Shown piece by piece: positions 1 through 8,599 of a stretch of DNA of 64,000 bases. Under the pieces are notes generated by a model that did not search any database, had not been told where the DNA came from, and worked only from the letters and a program-made list of their open reading frames with translations. Position numbers and translations under genes: made by a program. How positions within the stretch are numbered: the first letter of the stretch is position 1; each line of letters starts with the position of its first letter. The stretch is from contig OZ244139.1 in assembly GCA_965216205.1 (NCBI GenBank), positions 3,410,001-3,474,000 of the forward strand, read 5' to 3'. The DNA is from CADEDH01 sp965216205. Its GTDB lineage: Bacteria; Actinomycetota; Acidimicrobiia; Acidimicrobiales; SZUA-35.

Positions 1-517
1 CCTGGAGTGCGTCGGCGTCGGTGGCGATGCCATCGCCGTAGTGGAGGTGGCGCCGCTTGGCGATGGCCAGTCGATCGAGCGGGGTCGCCCGGTAGAACGG
101 CATGGCGGCATCGGCCCGCCAGTCGACGAGCAGCGCCTCATCGCCGTCGATCACGCTGAGGCGGCCCACGTCGATGCGGTTGCCGTCGTCGTCGGCGGTG
201 GAGCCGAAGGCGAGGGCCTGGCCCATCGCCTCGAGCTCGGTCACCCGACGGTGGGCGTGCATGGCCCGATCGGAGAACTGGCGGACCATGGCGGCGGCGA
301 TCGCTGCGTCGGCCTCGGCGTCGTCGTCGTGGAGGTCGCGGATGCCGTCCTCGGTCGCCTCGGCCGCTTCACCGGCGAGCCGCTCGGCCGTCCGTCGGGC
401 CCGTTGCAGGTGCTCGGCGTGGACCACCTGGATGCGGCGGAGGTTCGCCCGCTCGGCCTCCAGGCCCTGAACCTCGAACTGCTGGAGGTCGAGCTGCTGG
501 TCGGGTTCAGAGGTCAT
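1..517 (-). CDS. HelD-like superfamily 1 ATPase, N-terminal part (runs off the window)
   Basis: Only the first 172 codons are visible; the gene continues beyond base 1. It begins at an ATG at 517, 10 bases after the stop of the acyl-CoA dehydrogenase gene, so the two are probably cotranscribed. The N-terminus (MTSEPDQQLDLQQFEVQGLE) is followed by a charged helical stretch typical of the coiled-coil arm of HelD/HelR proteins. Then comes a block reading 'IDVGRLSV..DGDEALLVDWRA..AMPFYRAT', the family hallmark before the Walker A domain. HelD/HelR proteins are UvrD/Rep-related ATPases that free stalled RNA polymerase from nucleic acid, and in actinobacteria are linked to rifampicin tolerance. The ATPase motifs lie outside the window, so activity cannot be judged. 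Confidence 0.8.
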   Translation of the reverse strand, partial: MTSEPDQQLDLQQFEVQGLEAERANLRRIQVVHAEHLQRARRTAERLAGEAAEATEDGIRDLHDDDAEADAAIAAAMVRQFSDRAMHAHRRVTELEAMGQALAFGSTADDDGNRIDVGRLSVIDGDEALLVDWRADAAMPFYRATPLDRLAIAKRRHLHYGDGIATDADALQ

Positions 518-527
518 GGTCGGCGGG

Positions 528-1670
528 TCAGAGGTCGAGCTCGTCGAGGAGTCGGGAGATCACGATCTTCTGGACCTCCGAGGTCCCCTCGTAGATCTGG
601 TAGACCCGCACATCACGGTAGATCTTCTCCACCGGATAGTCGTTCAGGTACCCGTAGCCGCCGTGGATCTGGATCGCCGCCGACGCGACCCGCTCGGCCA
701 TCTGCGAGGCGAACAGCTTCGCCATCGACGCCTCGCGGGCGCTCGCACGACCGAGGTCGTGGAGCTGGGCGGCGTGGAGGTAGAGCTGACGGGCCGCCTC
801 GATGTTCGTCGCCATGTCGGCGAGCTCGAAGGCGATCGCCTGATGGTCCCGGATCGGGCTTCCGAACGTCTCCCGCTCCGATGCGTAGGCCCTGGCCGCC
901 CGCAGCGCGGCCCGAGCCCCGCCAGTGGCCTGGGCGGCCACACCGACCCGGCCGAGCGAGAGGTTGCCGAGCGCTATGCGCAACCCGTGACCGATCGGAC
1001 CGAGCACGTCCGACGCGGGGATGCGCATCTCGTCGAACGCGACCTGACAGGTGTCGTTGGTGCGGTGGCCGAGCTTGCGCTCGGTGGCGATGACCCGGTA
1101 GCCGGGGTTGTCGGTCGGGGTGATGAACGTGGTGATGCCCCGCTTCCCCGCTGCGGGGTCGGTCACGGCGACGATCATGGCGACGTCGGCGAGCGAGCCG
1201 GCGGTGATGAACGCCTTCTGCCCGGTGAGGACGTACTCGTCGCCGTCGCGGACGGCGCGGGTGGTGATCGCCGCCGCATCGGAACCGGTGTGGGGCTCGG
1301 TCAGATGGATGCACCCGATCCACTCGCCGCTGGTCAGGCGGGGCAGGAGGTCACGACGCTGCTCGTCGGTGCCGTGCTGCTGGATGGCGGCGGCCACGGG
1401 CGAATTGTTGGCGGCCATCACGTTGCTGATGCCGCCGTCGGCCGCGGCGACCTCCTCCATCGCCAGCGCGTAGCTGACGAAATCGGTGCCGCCACCACCC
1501 CACTTCGGATCGATCATCATCCCCATCAGGCCGACGGCGGCCATCCGCGTGTAGAGCTCCCGGGGCACGTCACCCGTGCGGTCCCACTCGGCGGCGTGCG
1601 GTGCGATCTCCCGCTCGGCGAACGTTCGGGCGGTCGTGCGGATTCGCTGCTGGTCGTCGGTGAGCTGCAT
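528..1670 (-). CDS. Acyl-CoA dehydrogenase (short/medium-chain type)
   Basis: A 380-residue flavoprotein of standard family length. It would oxidise an acyl-CoA to the trans-2-enoyl-CoA and pass electrons to electron-transfer flavoprotein. The N-terminal helical domain, the central beta domain with 'HLTEPHTGSDAA' (FAD/substrate loop) and the C-terminal domain with 'QIHGGYGYLNDYPVEKIYRD' are all present. The catalytic base is the Glu of 'YEGTSE', at about residue 361. The substrate cannot be told from sequence, although the Glu position is that of short- and branched-chain members. A TAACGT box lies 9 bases before the ATG, so this gene may start a unit with the downstream HelD-like gene. Confidence 0.93.
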   Translation of the reverse strand: MQLTDDQQRIRTTARTFAEREIAPHAAEWDRTGDVPRELYTRMAAVGLMGMMIDPKWGGGGTDFVSYALAMEEVAAADGGISNVMAANNSPVAAAIQQHGTDEQRRDLLPRLTSGEWIGCIHLTEPHTGSDAAAITTRAVRDGDEYVLTGQKAFITAGSLADVAMIVAVTDPAAGKRGITTFITPTDNPGYRVIATERKLGHRTNDTCQVAFDEMRIPASDVLGPIGHGLRIALGNLSLGRVGVAAQATGGARAALRAARAYASERETFGSPIRDHQAIAFELADMATNIEAARQLYLHAAQLHDLGRASAREASMAKLFASQMAERVASAAIQIHGGYGYLNDYPVEKIYRDVRVYQIYEGTSEVQKIVISRLLDELDL

Positions 1671-1679
1671 CCGAACCCG

Positions 1680-1685
1680 ACGTTA
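1680..1685 (-). promoter_or_regulatory. -10-like TAnnnT box before the acyl-CoA dehydrogenase gene
   Basis: Reads TAACGT on the minus strand, 9 bases upstream of the ATG at 1670. It matches the TAnnnT pattern seen at many unit starts in this window. No convincing -35 box was found. Confidence 0.4.
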
Positions 1686-1699
1686 GCCGTGCACCGGGG

Positions 1700-2809
1700 T
1701 CAGGGCCGGGTGGTGCCGGTGGCCGGGTTCGGGCGACGGCCGTAGTAGGCGGCGCCGTAGCCCGGCTCGGTGGCGAACGACGGCATCGGGAACTCGGCGA
1801 GCGCCCGTCGCCAACGGGCGATCAGCTCGTCCTCGGCCGCGTAGTCGAACGGGTCCTGGAGGAGCCGCTCGACCTCGGCGCCCGGTGGGTTCGCCAGCAA
1901 CCAGCGAGCGGTTCGCCGGAGCCCCTCCTCGGGCTCGACGACATCGCGGTAGCCGAGCTCGAGCCGCAGCGAGTCGGTGTTCACGACGCGGTGGCCGGTC
2001 GACCAGTGCATGACGAGCGGGCGGGCCGGTACCGCCAGCTCGTCGGGGAGGTCGACCATCTCGAAGCGGTGGCCGACGGCGTCCGCCAGCACCTCGGCGA
2101 TCTGGCGGAGGGTGAGGGCCCGGGTGTCGGCGACGTTGTGGGCCCGCCCGCCCCCGCCGGCCCCCGCGCCGGCGTCCACCGCGCACAGCACGGCGTGGGC
2201 TGCGTTCTCCACGTAGCACGCCGATTTCAGCGTGAGGCCACCGTCGGCGAGGACCAGGGCCGGGCGGCGATCGATGGCCCGCCGCAGGATCGGCCACTCC
2301 CGGGGGATGAGCTGCCGGGGTCCGTAGAGCATCGGGTAGCGGAGGTGGATCGCCTCCGGGTGGTGGTCGAACACGACCTCCTCGGTCTCGACGATCCGGC
2401 GGATCTTGCCGATCGCCTCATCGGGCGGCGCGAGCGCGGCATCGGTCGGAGCGGGAACCGTCATCGAGGACGGGACGAGGTCATCGGGGTCGACCCACCC
2501 CCGAACGGCGCCAACGCCGCCGATGGTGACGATGCGCCCGACCCGGCCGGCAAGCAGCGGAGCGAGCACCCGCAGGCGGCCGTACATCACCACCGCCAGC
2601 TCGAACGTGGCTGCGCCGAGCGCCTCGGCCGTCGCTGCGCCGTCGAACGGGTCGGTGTGGAGGTGGACGACGTCGTCCGGGATCTCGTCGACCTCGTGGC
2701 GCCCGGTGTGGAGGATCGTCACCTCGTAGCCGCGTTGGCGGAGGCCGTTCACCACGTGGGGGCCCGTCGGGCCGGTCCCACCGACGACGAGGGCGCGGTC
2801 GCCGGTCAC
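1700..2809 (-). CDS. Atypical NAD(P)-binding SDR / epimerase-like protein
   Basis: A 369-residue Rossmann protein starting at GTG 2809, with a GGAG ribosome-binding site 7 bases upstream. The nucleotide-binding motif GGTGPTG is at residues 10-16, and a substrate-side motif 'LRYPMLYGP' resembles extended SDR epimerases/dehydratases. No YxxxK catalytic pair is visible: where it would be expected the sequence reads 'DEAIGK', with no tyrosine. It may therefore bind NAD(P) without classical SDR chemistry, or act as an isomerase/reductase of unknown substrate. It lies between a secreted CAP protein (16-base gap) and the acyl-CoA dehydrogenase gene, and neither suggests a pathway. Confidence 0.8.
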   Translation of the reverse strand: MTGDRALVVGGTGPTGPHVVNGLRQRGYEVTILHTGRHEVDEIPDDVVHLHTDPFDGAATAEALGAATFELAVVMYGRLRVLAPLLAGRVGRIVTIGGVGAVRGWVDPDDLVPSSMTVPAPTDAALAPPDEAIGKIRRIVETEEVVFDHHPEAIHLRYPMLYGPRQLIPREWPILRRAIDRRPALVLADGGLTLKSACYVENAAHAVLCAVDAGAGAGGGGRAHNVADTRALTLRQIAEVLADAVGHRFEMVDLPDELAVPARPLVMHWSTGHRVVNTDSLRLELGYRDVVEPEEGLRRTARWLLANPPGAEVERLLQDPFDYAAEDELIARWRRALAEFPMPSFATEPGYGAAYYGRRPNPATGTTRP

Positions 2810-2825
2810 TCGTCGCTCCGTCTCG

Positions 2826-3899
2826 TCACGACCCGAGCCTGGCGACGAATTCGCCGACGGTCAACTCCTCGCTCGGCTCGGCGCCGATGACACGGACGTC
2901 GTAGGCGAACGACCGGTCGACACCGTCGACGTCCACGTTCTCGATCACGACGAGGTAGGCGGCGTCGGTTCCGGCCGGGTCCGGCCGAACCCGGTCCAGG
3001 TCGGGTTCCCACACGATCGTGGGCAGCGGGACGTGCCCGATCTCGCCGGAGCGGTGGACGACCGCCACCGGTACCTCCTCGAACGAGCTGTCGGGGCCCG
3101 ATCGGTACAGTGACACGTCGGCTGCCCGGAGGTCGGCACCGGCCAGCGTGAAGGACCAGCGCGGGTGCACCAATACCGCCGGCACGTACCCCCGCGGCGG
3201 CCACGCCACGAACCGTGCCGGCTCCCGCAGCTCGGGCCGGCGCGGGGAGTCCTCATCGAACACACGGTCGTCGAACACCCACAGCGCATTGGCCGTCGGC
3301 GCAGCCGGCGACGAACCGATGTCGCCGACCCCCATTCGCCCGGTCGGCGGGTGGAGGATCGTGGCCCGGTGACCGACGTCGATGTTGCGGTCGCCGGGGT
3401 CCTCGACGTACCCGTCGACGGCGGCGGGCCCGGTCCGGCCCAGGTAGAGGTTGCTGTTGGCCGCCGCCTCATGACCGACGTCGGTGAAGCAGGCGAAGCC
3501 CCGATGGGGGTCGTGGGTCAGCTCGCCCTGGGCACTCATCATCATCGCCGCACGCTGAGCCTTGCGGGAGTAGTCGTCGTCGACCACGACGTCGCCGGGC
3601 ACGCCGGCCATCGCCCGGTAGAAGTTGACCCGCCGGATCGTGGCCGCCCGGTAGGTGGGCGTGTTGGCTCCGGGATCGCAGGTGGCGTGGTCGCCCGCCC
3701 AGCGCGGTTCCGGGTCGACCGTGGTGAACTCGGCCCGGAACGCGTCGAGCACCGCGGTCCGGTCGGTGGTGTCGAGCCAGCGGGTGTCGACGGTGGCGAC
3801 CCACGCGTTGGGCGGTGTGGGTTCGGTCGCCGAGAACGCGAGCGCGACGAAGGCCGTGAGGACGATCGCGAGCTGCGGTGTCCGACCCGGTCTCGGCAC
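2826..3899 (-). CDS. Secreted CAP (SCP-like) domain protein
   Basis: A 357-residue protein starting at GTG 3899 with a short basic N-terminus and a hydrophobic stretch (about residues 9-23) that looks like a Sec signal peptide. The CAP/SCP fold is suggested by 'RRVNFYRAMAGVPGDV', 'KAQRAAMMM..QGELTHDP', 'GHEAAANSNLYL' and 'NIDVGHRATILHPP..RMGVGDI', the usual helix-His-Glu/Asn arrangement of bacterial CAP proteins. The C-terminal third (about residues 220-357) is a beta-rich extension of unknown role. Bacterial CAP proteins are generally extracellular and of unclear activity. A start further upstream is possible because the ribosome-binding site is weak. Confidence 0.78.
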   Translation of the reverse strand: MPRPGRTPQLAIVLTAFVALAFSATEPTPPNAWVATVDTRWLDTTDRTAVLDAFRAEFTTVDPEPRWAGDHATCDPGANTPTYRAATIRRVNFYRAMAGVPGDVVVDDDYSRKAQRAAMMMSAQGELTHDPHRGFACFTDVGHEAAANSNLYLGRTGPAAVDGYVEDPGDRNIDVGHRATILHPPTGRMGVGDIGSSPAAPTANALWVFDDRVFDEDSPRRPELREPARFVAWPPRGYVPAVLVHPRWSFTLAGADLRAADVSLYRSGPDSSFEEVPVAVVHRSGEIGHVPLPTIVWEPDLDRVRPDPAGTDAAYLVVIENVDVDGVDRSFAYDVRVIGAEPSEELTVGEFVARLGS

Positions 3900-3950
3900 C
3901 GGGCTCCATCGGCCGGCACCGGGCGGCTCGTGAGCACCGGGCGCGGATCG

Positions 3951-4373
3951 CTAACCGGAGGGGCGGAGCTCCTTGGCCACAGCGGCGAGGAGCCCGTTGA
4001 CGAATCGACCGCTCTCGTCGGTCGAGTAGCGGCTGGCGAGCTCCACCGCCTCCGACAGGATCACCCCCGTCGGGGTGTCGAAGGTGAGCATCTCGGCGAC
4101 CGCCTGGCGCATGACGAGCCGATCGATCGCCGGCATCCGTTCGAGGGACCAGCCGGCGGAGCGGCTCGAGATCAGCTCGTCGGCCTCGGCTCGCCGGTTC
4201 TCGCTCGCCCGCAACAGCTCCACCACGAAGTCGTCTGGTCGCAGCGCGAGCCCGGCGAGGAGCTCATCGAGCGTGATCGACCGAATCTCGGCCTCGTAGG
4301 CGAGCTCGATCGCCCGCTCCCGGGCCTCCCGTCGCCCGACGGGACGGGCACCCCCTTCGGTGGGTGGGCTCAC
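3951..4373 (-). CDS. nusB: Transcription antitermination factor NusB
   Basis: A 140-residue all-helical RNA-binding protein that, with NusE (S10), joins the antitermination complex on boxA RNA of rRNA operons. It has the NusB pattern 'REARERAIELAYEAEI' at the N-terminus, 'MPAIDRLVMRQAVAEML' in the middle and 'GVILSEAVELA..Y....SGRFVNGLLAAVA' at the end. The start is a GTG whose last bases overlap the efp stop (GTGA), implying translational coupling. Gene order aroKB-pepQ-efp-nusB is the usual actinobacterial arrangement and nusB is the last gene of this unit. Confidence 0.95.
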   Translation of the reverse strand: MSPPTEGGARPVGRREARERAIELAYEAEIRSITLDELLAGLALRPDDFVVELLRASENRRAEADELISSRSAGWSLERMPAIDRLVMRQAVAEMLTFDTPTGVILSEAVELASRYSTDESGRFVNGLLAAVAKELRPSG

Positions 4374-4933
4374 GCTCTGGTCAGGTACTCGCCGGAGCGG
4401 GTGTCGACCTTCACCCGACCGCCGACCTCGACGAACAGCGGCACCTGGATCACGAGGCCCGTCTCGAGCGTGGCCGGCTTGCGGGCGCCCGACACGCGGT
4501 CGCCCTGGACCCCGGGCTCGGTCTCGACCACCTCCAGCTCCACGGCGGCCGGGAGGTCGGTCCCGACGATCTCGTCGCCGTACATGAGGAGCACGATCGT
4601 CGACCCGTCGGTCAGATAGTTGCCGGCTTCGCCCATCGCCGCCTCCGGGACGGTCAACTGCTCGAAGGTCTCGTTGTCCATGACCACGTAATCGGCGCCG
4701 TCGCGGTAGAGGAACTGCTGCTCCCGCTTCTCGATGAAGGCGCTCTCCATCTTCTCGCCGGCCCGGAACGTCTTGTCGATCACGGCCCCGGTGCGGACGT
4801 TCTTCAGCTGCGTGCGGACGAACGCGCCGCCCTTGCCGGGCTTGACGTGCTGGAACTCGAGGATCTGGCAGAGGCCTTCGGGGATCTCGACGGTCATTCC
4901 GTTCTTGAAGTCGGCGGTGCTGATCGTTGGCAT
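4370..4933 (-). CDS. efp: Elongation factor P
   Basis: A 187-residue protein that rescues ribosomes stalled on polyproline stretches. The ATG at 4933 is chosen because it gives the standard family length and has GGAG 7 bases upstream; a longer frame exists but overlaps pepQ without homology. The KOW-like N-terminal domain carries the loop 'KPGKGGAF' with Lys34 at the tip. The PGKG form is typical of actinobacterial EF-P thought to work with an unmodified lysine. Two OB domains follow, with 'YMDNETFEQ'-like sequence in the second domain and 'GLVIQVPLFVEVGGRVKVDT' near the C-terminus. Stop and nusB start overlap as GTGA. Confidence 0.97.
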   Translation of the reverse strand: MPTISTADFKNGMTVEIPEGLCQILEFQHVKPGKGGAFVRTQLKNVRTGAVIDKTFRAGEKMESAFIEKREQQFLYRDGADYVVMDNETFEQLTVPEAAMGEAGNYLTDGSTIVLLMYGDEIVGTDLPAAVELEVVETEPGVQGDRVSGARKPATLETGLVIQVPLFVEVGGRVKVDTRSGEYLTRA

Positions 4934-4967
4934 GTCGTTGCTCCGGGAAGGATGGGGGTCGGCGGGG

Positions 4968-6095
4968 TCAGCTGACCGATGCCCCGTCGGGGGTGATTCG
5001 CTTCGGGCTGTGGGTGATGGGCCGACAACCATCGTCGGTGACGATGACGGCGTCCTCGATCCGCACGCCGCCGTTGGCCGGGAGGTACACGCCCGGCTCG
5101 ACGGTGACCACGTAGCCGGCTCGGAGGATACCGGTGCTGCGGGGCGACAGGATCGGGTCTTCGTGTATCTCGAGGCCGATGCCGTGACCGGTGCCGTGGA
5201 TGAACGCGTCGAGCAGGCCGTGGCTCTCGAGCACGTCCCGGCAGGCGACGTCGATCGCCCGTTCGTCGACACCGTCGGCGACCGCCGCCACGCCCGCAGC
5301 CTGGGCCTCGATGACCGCGTCGTACCAGCGGTGCTGCTCGTCGGTGATCGCGTCGCCGATCACGAACGTCCTGGTCATGTCGCTGCCGTAGCCATCGAGC
5401 CGGGCGCCGACGTCGATGATGAGCGTGTCGCCCGCCTCGATCACCCGATCGGTGGGGTGGGCGTGGGGCAGCGCCGCGTTGGGTCCGGAGGCGACGATCG
5501 TGTCGTAGCTCGGCTCGTCGGCGCCGAGCGACACCATGATCGTGTCGAGCTGTCGGGCGATCTCTCGCTCGGTCGGCCGCCCGGCGAGCTCCGGCTCGAC
5601 GGACGCCAGGGCGGCGTCGGCGATGGCGGCCGCCCGGATCAGCCTCGACAGCTCGCCGTCGTCCTTCAGCTTGCGGAGCTCCTCGATCGGGGCATCGAGC
5701 GCCACGAGGTCCCGGTCGGGCAGCCAACCGGCGATCCTGTCCCGGTGGGCCCACGTGACGTGGGTCGCTTCGAGGCCGACCCGGGCACCGGCCGGCAGCT
5801 CACGCTCGAGGATCGCCGCCACCTCGGTCGTGGTGACCTCGACCGTGGCCTCCACACCCGAGATCGCCAGCTGATCGGCGATCTGCTGCTGGTAGCGGCC
5901 GTCGGTGATCGCCACGAGGCGGTCGCCGGTGACCACGAGCTGGCCGTTGGAACCGGTGAACCCGGTGAGCCACCGCACGTTCGCCGGTTTGGTGACGAGC
6001 ACGGCATCGACCTCGAGACCGGCCAGCTCGGCCCGCAGTCGGTCGACACGGCTCGCCATGTCCATCGGGAGCAGTGGCGGGAGGCCGTCGCTCAC
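4968..6095 (-). CDS. pepQ: Xaa-Pro aminopeptidase / M24 metallopeptidase
   Basis: A 375-residue creatinase-fold peptidase that removes the residue before proline or cleaves Xaa-Pro dipeptides. The N-terminal creatinase domain ('VLVTKPANVRWLTGFTGSNG') is followed by the pita-bread domain. Its dimetal ligands are visible: two Asp in 'IDVGARLDGYGSDMTRTF', His in 'GTGHGIGLEIHE', Glu in 'VTVEPGVY' and Glu in 'GVRIEDAV'. It starts at a GTG overlapping the aroKB stop (GTGA) and sits upstream of efp, a conserved actinobacterial neighbourhood. Whether it prefers dipeptides (PepQ) or longer peptides (PepP) cannot be decided from sequence. Confidence 0.93.
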   Translation of the reverse strand: MSDGLPPLLPMDMASRVDRLRAELAGLEVDAVLVTKPANVRWLTGFTGSNGQLVVTGDRLVAITDGRYQQQIADQLAISGVEATVEVTTTEVAAILERELPAGARVGLEATHVTWAHRDRIAGWLPDRDLVALDAPIEELRKLKDDGELSRLIRAAAIADAALASVEPELAGRPTEREIARQLDTIMVSLGADEPSYDTIVASGPNAALPHAHPTDRVIEAGDTLIIDVGARLDGYGSDMTRTFVIGDAITDEQHRWYDAVIEAQAAGVAAVADGVDERAIDVACRDVLESHGLLDAFIHGTGHGIGLEIHEDPILSPRSTGILRAGYVVTVEPGVYLPANGGVRIEDAVIVTDDGCRPITHSPKRITPDGASVS

Positions 6096-7654
6096 GTCAG
6101 TCGCTCCAGGGTGGCGACGAGCACCGAGCGGTCCTCGACCACCACCGGTTCGATGCCGTCCGGTCCGTCGAGGACGAAGGTGATGCCGTCCACCGCCTTC
6201 TTGTCCCGGGTGAAGCCGTCGACCAGCTCGTCGGCGTCGAGGCCCGCCGGGAGCCGGGTCGGCAGCCCGTACGCGTCGACCACCCGACGGTGCTCGGCGA
6301 CCCGCTCGGCGTCGATCCTGCCCAGGGCGGCGGCGAGCTCCGCGGCGTAGACGAGGCCGACCGCGACCGCCTCGCCGTGGCGGATGCCGTAGTCGGTGAG
6401 GCTCTCGACGGCGTGACCCAGCGTGTGGCCGTAGTTGAGGATCGCCCGTCGACCACCCTCGGTCTCGTCGCTGGTGACGACGTCACCCTTGATCCTCACG
6501 CACGCGGCGACGCGATCGGTGAGCGGGAGGCGATCGAGCCGACCGCCGCCGAGGAAGTGGTACTTCGCCAACTCCCCCATCCCGCTCAGGAACTCGGCCG
6601 GCGGCAGGCTGGCGAGGGTCTCGGTGTCGCAGATCACTGCGGCTGGCTGCTTGAAGGCGCCGAGCAGGTTCTTGCCCTCCGGGAGGTTGACACCGCACTT
6701 CCCACCGATCGCGGCGTCGATCTGTCCGAGGAGGGTGGTGGAGACGTGGATGACCGGCACGCCCCGGTGATAGCTGGCGGCGAGGTAGCCGGCGAGGTCG
6801 GACACCACGCCGCCACCGACCGACACCACCGCATCGCGTCTGGTCAGGCCCCATTGGGCGAACCTCGATGCGAGCTCGCCCAGCACCTCGAGCCGCTTCG
6901 CCCCCTCGCCGTCCTCCACCACGAACGTCTGGTGCTCGACGCCGGGGTCGACGTCGACCCCGATGCCGTCCTGGGTCACGATCGCCGCTCGCCGCACCCC
7001 CTCGGGGAGCAGCGACGCCAACTCGTGCCTGGCCCCCCGCCCGACCACCACCGGGTAGTGCCGGCCGTCGCCGAAGGTGATGTGCTCGGTGCGGAGCGGG
7101 CTGCCGAGATCGTGATCGGTCAGCGCGGCGATCACCGACTGGGCGACCTCGTCGGGGTCCGCGTCGCCGCCGTCGGCGACGAGCACGTCGGCGGTGGTGG
7201 TGTAGAGCCCGAGGCGCTCCCGGTGGAGCTGACGGAGCCTGGCCTCGGTCCCGCCGATCAGCAGGGGCCGGTTCCGGTCACCGGACAGCCGGTCGATCAG
7301 GACGGGCACGGGTGTGTCGATCCAGGCGACCGCTGCCCGGTCAGCGAGGGCCCGACGGTTGGCCGGTGTGACGACGATGCCACCGCCGGCGGCGATGACG
7401 GGGGCGTCCTGCCGCCCCAACGCCGCGAGCAGGTGGTGGTGCTCGAGCTCCCGGAACGTCGCCTCACCGTCGGCGGCGAAGATGTCGGTGATGGCACGAC
7501 CCGCTTCGGCTTCGATCTCGGCGTCGAGGTCGACCACGGGGCGGCCGAGTGCGACCCCGAGCCGGTCGGCGACGCTCGACTTGCCGACGGCTGGCAGCCC
7601 GATCAACACGATGGGGCCTGCGTGCACGGCGGTCGTCTCGTCGCTTGCGGTCAC
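6092..7654 (-). CDS. aroKB: Fused shikimate kinase / 3-dehydroquinate synthase
   Basis: A 520-residue bifunctional protein of the shikimate pathway. Residues 1 to about 180 are shikimate kinase: Walker A GLPAVGKS (residues 19-26), 'DLDAEIE', 'TFRELE', 'AAGGGIV' and the lid 'RNRPLL'. Residues from about 185 are dehydroquinate synthase: NAD-binding 'SVGGGVVSDLAGY', 'GGKCGVNLPEGKNLLGAF', and zinc ligands in 'GELAKY', 'NYGHTLGHA' and 'HGEAV'. Separate aroK and aroB genes are usual in mycobacteria. Here one frame covers both without an internal stop. The GTG start is preceded by TACGAT at 6 bases, so the aroKB-pepQ-efp-nusB unit probably begins as a leaderless transcript. Confidence 0.95.
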   Translation of the reverse strand: MTASDETTAVHAGPIVLIGLPAVGKSSVADRLGVALGRPVVDLDAEIEAEAGRAITDIFAADGEATFRELEHHHLLAALGRQDAPVIAAGGGIVVTPANRRALADRAAVAWIDTPVPVLIDRLSGDRNRPLLIGGTEARLRQLHRERLGLYTTTADVLVADGGDADPDEVAQSVIAALTDHDLGSPLRTEHITFGDGRHYPVVVGRGARHELASLLPEGVRRAAIVTQDGIGVDVDPGVEHQTFVVEDGEGAKRLEVLGELASRFAQWGLTRRDAVVSVGGGVVSDLAGYLAASYHRGVPVIHVSTTLLGQIDAAIGGKCGVNLPEGKNLLGAFKQPAAVICDTETLASLPPAEFLSGMGELAKYHFLGGGRLDRLPLTDRVAACVRIKGDVVTSDETEGGRRAILNYGHTLGHAVESLTDYGIRHGEAVAVGLVYAAELAAALGRIDAERVAEHRRVVDAYGLPTRLPAGLDADELVDGFTRDKKAVDGITFVLDGPDGIEPVVVEDRSVLVATLERLT

Positions 7655-7660
7655 CCCTGA

Positions 7661-7666
7661 ATCGTA
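7661..7666 (-). promoter_or_regulatory. -10 box for a leaderless aroKB transcript
   Basis: TACGAT on the minus strand, ending 6 bases before the GTG start of aroKB. The spacing places transcription start at or next to the start codon. No ribosome-binding site is seen, which fits leaderless initiation. Confidence 0.55.
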
Positions 7667-7694
7667 CCGGTCGCCCGAACCCGGAGGCTCCGGC

Positions 7695-8465
7695 TCAGGA
7701 CAGGATCACCACGAGCGCGGCCACCACCAGCGCTGGACCGAACGGGATCTCGGCCCGTCCCCGCCGCCGGATGGCGTTGTAGGCGAGGCCGACGAGTCCG
7801 CCTCCGAGGAGGGCGATGAAGATCGCGTAGAGCACGAGCCGTGTCGTCTCCAGCGGATCGGTCTGGAGCCAGCCGATGAAGAGGCCGAGGAGGAGGGCGA
7901 GCTTGACGTCACCCCGTCCCATGCCCTGCTCGTAGACCACGTGGGTCGCCCCGATGAAACCGCCGAAGACGGCGCCGCCGAGCAGGGCGGTGGCGATGCC
8001 GTCGCCTCCGTCGAGCTCGCCGCTGAGCACGAGCACCAGGAACAGTCCGACGCCGATCGAGGGCCACACGAGGATGTTCGGCAGCAGGTGGGTCTCGATG
8101 TCGATCGCCGACAGCACCACCAGCATCGCCCCGACCGCGAGGTAGGGCCAGAGCTTCCAGTCGACCGTGACGGCCCCGCCGGCATCGAAGCTCGTGAACC
8201 GCACGGCGAGGAGGCCGAACACGAGCGACGTGGCGACGTCGACCGCCGGGTAGCGGGCTCCCTTGTGGCGGCCACAGTCGCCGCATCGCTGGAACCAGCC
8301 GACCAGCGGCACCAACGAGGTGACCCCGAGGGGCTGCTCGCAGTGGACGCACCGGTGCTCGGGGGCGGGTCGCAGCCGTTCGACGGTGCGATCGACGGCG
8401 ATGCCGAGCAGTGGGCCGACGACCAGACCGAGCGCCGCCACGCCGACCACGAGCGCGGGCATCAT
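7695..8465 (-). CDS. Type IV prepilin peptidase (A24)
   Basis: A 256-residue membrane aspartyl protease that cleaves prepilin-like leaders and usually N-methylates the new N-terminus. The cytoplasmic zinc domain has two CxxC pairs ('CVHCEQPLG' and 'CGDCGRHKG'). The two catalytic aspartates lie in 'SAIDIETHLLPN' and 'GMGRGDVKLA', the GxGD signature. About seven to eight hydrophobic segments are present. It follows aroE by 134 bases. In other actinobacteria a prepilin peptidase gene also sits beside aroE. No pilin genes are in this window, so its substrates are elsewhere. Confidence 0.95.
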   Translation of the reverse strand: MMPALVVGVAALGLVVGPLLGIAVDRTVERLRPAPEHRCVHCEQPLGVTSLVPLVGWFQRCGDCGRHKGARYPAVDVATSLVFGLLAVRFTSFDAGGAVTVDWKLWPYLAVGAMLVVLSAIDIETHLLPNILVWPSIGVGLFLVLVLSGELDGGDGIATALLGGAVFGGFIGATHVVYEQGMGRGDVKLALLLGLFIGWLQTDPLETTRLVLYAIFIALLGGGLVGLAYNAIRRRGRAEIPFGPALVVAALVVILS

Positions 8466-8599
8466 CGGACGGCCGTTCTCTGCGGACGCGATCGGTGATC
8501 CATGTGGTCCTTCCGCGACGGTCGGTTCCCTGGCGGACGCGTCGACGATGACGGCGATGTCGTCCAGCGGTCTTCACAACGGCCGCGGTGCGACGATCC

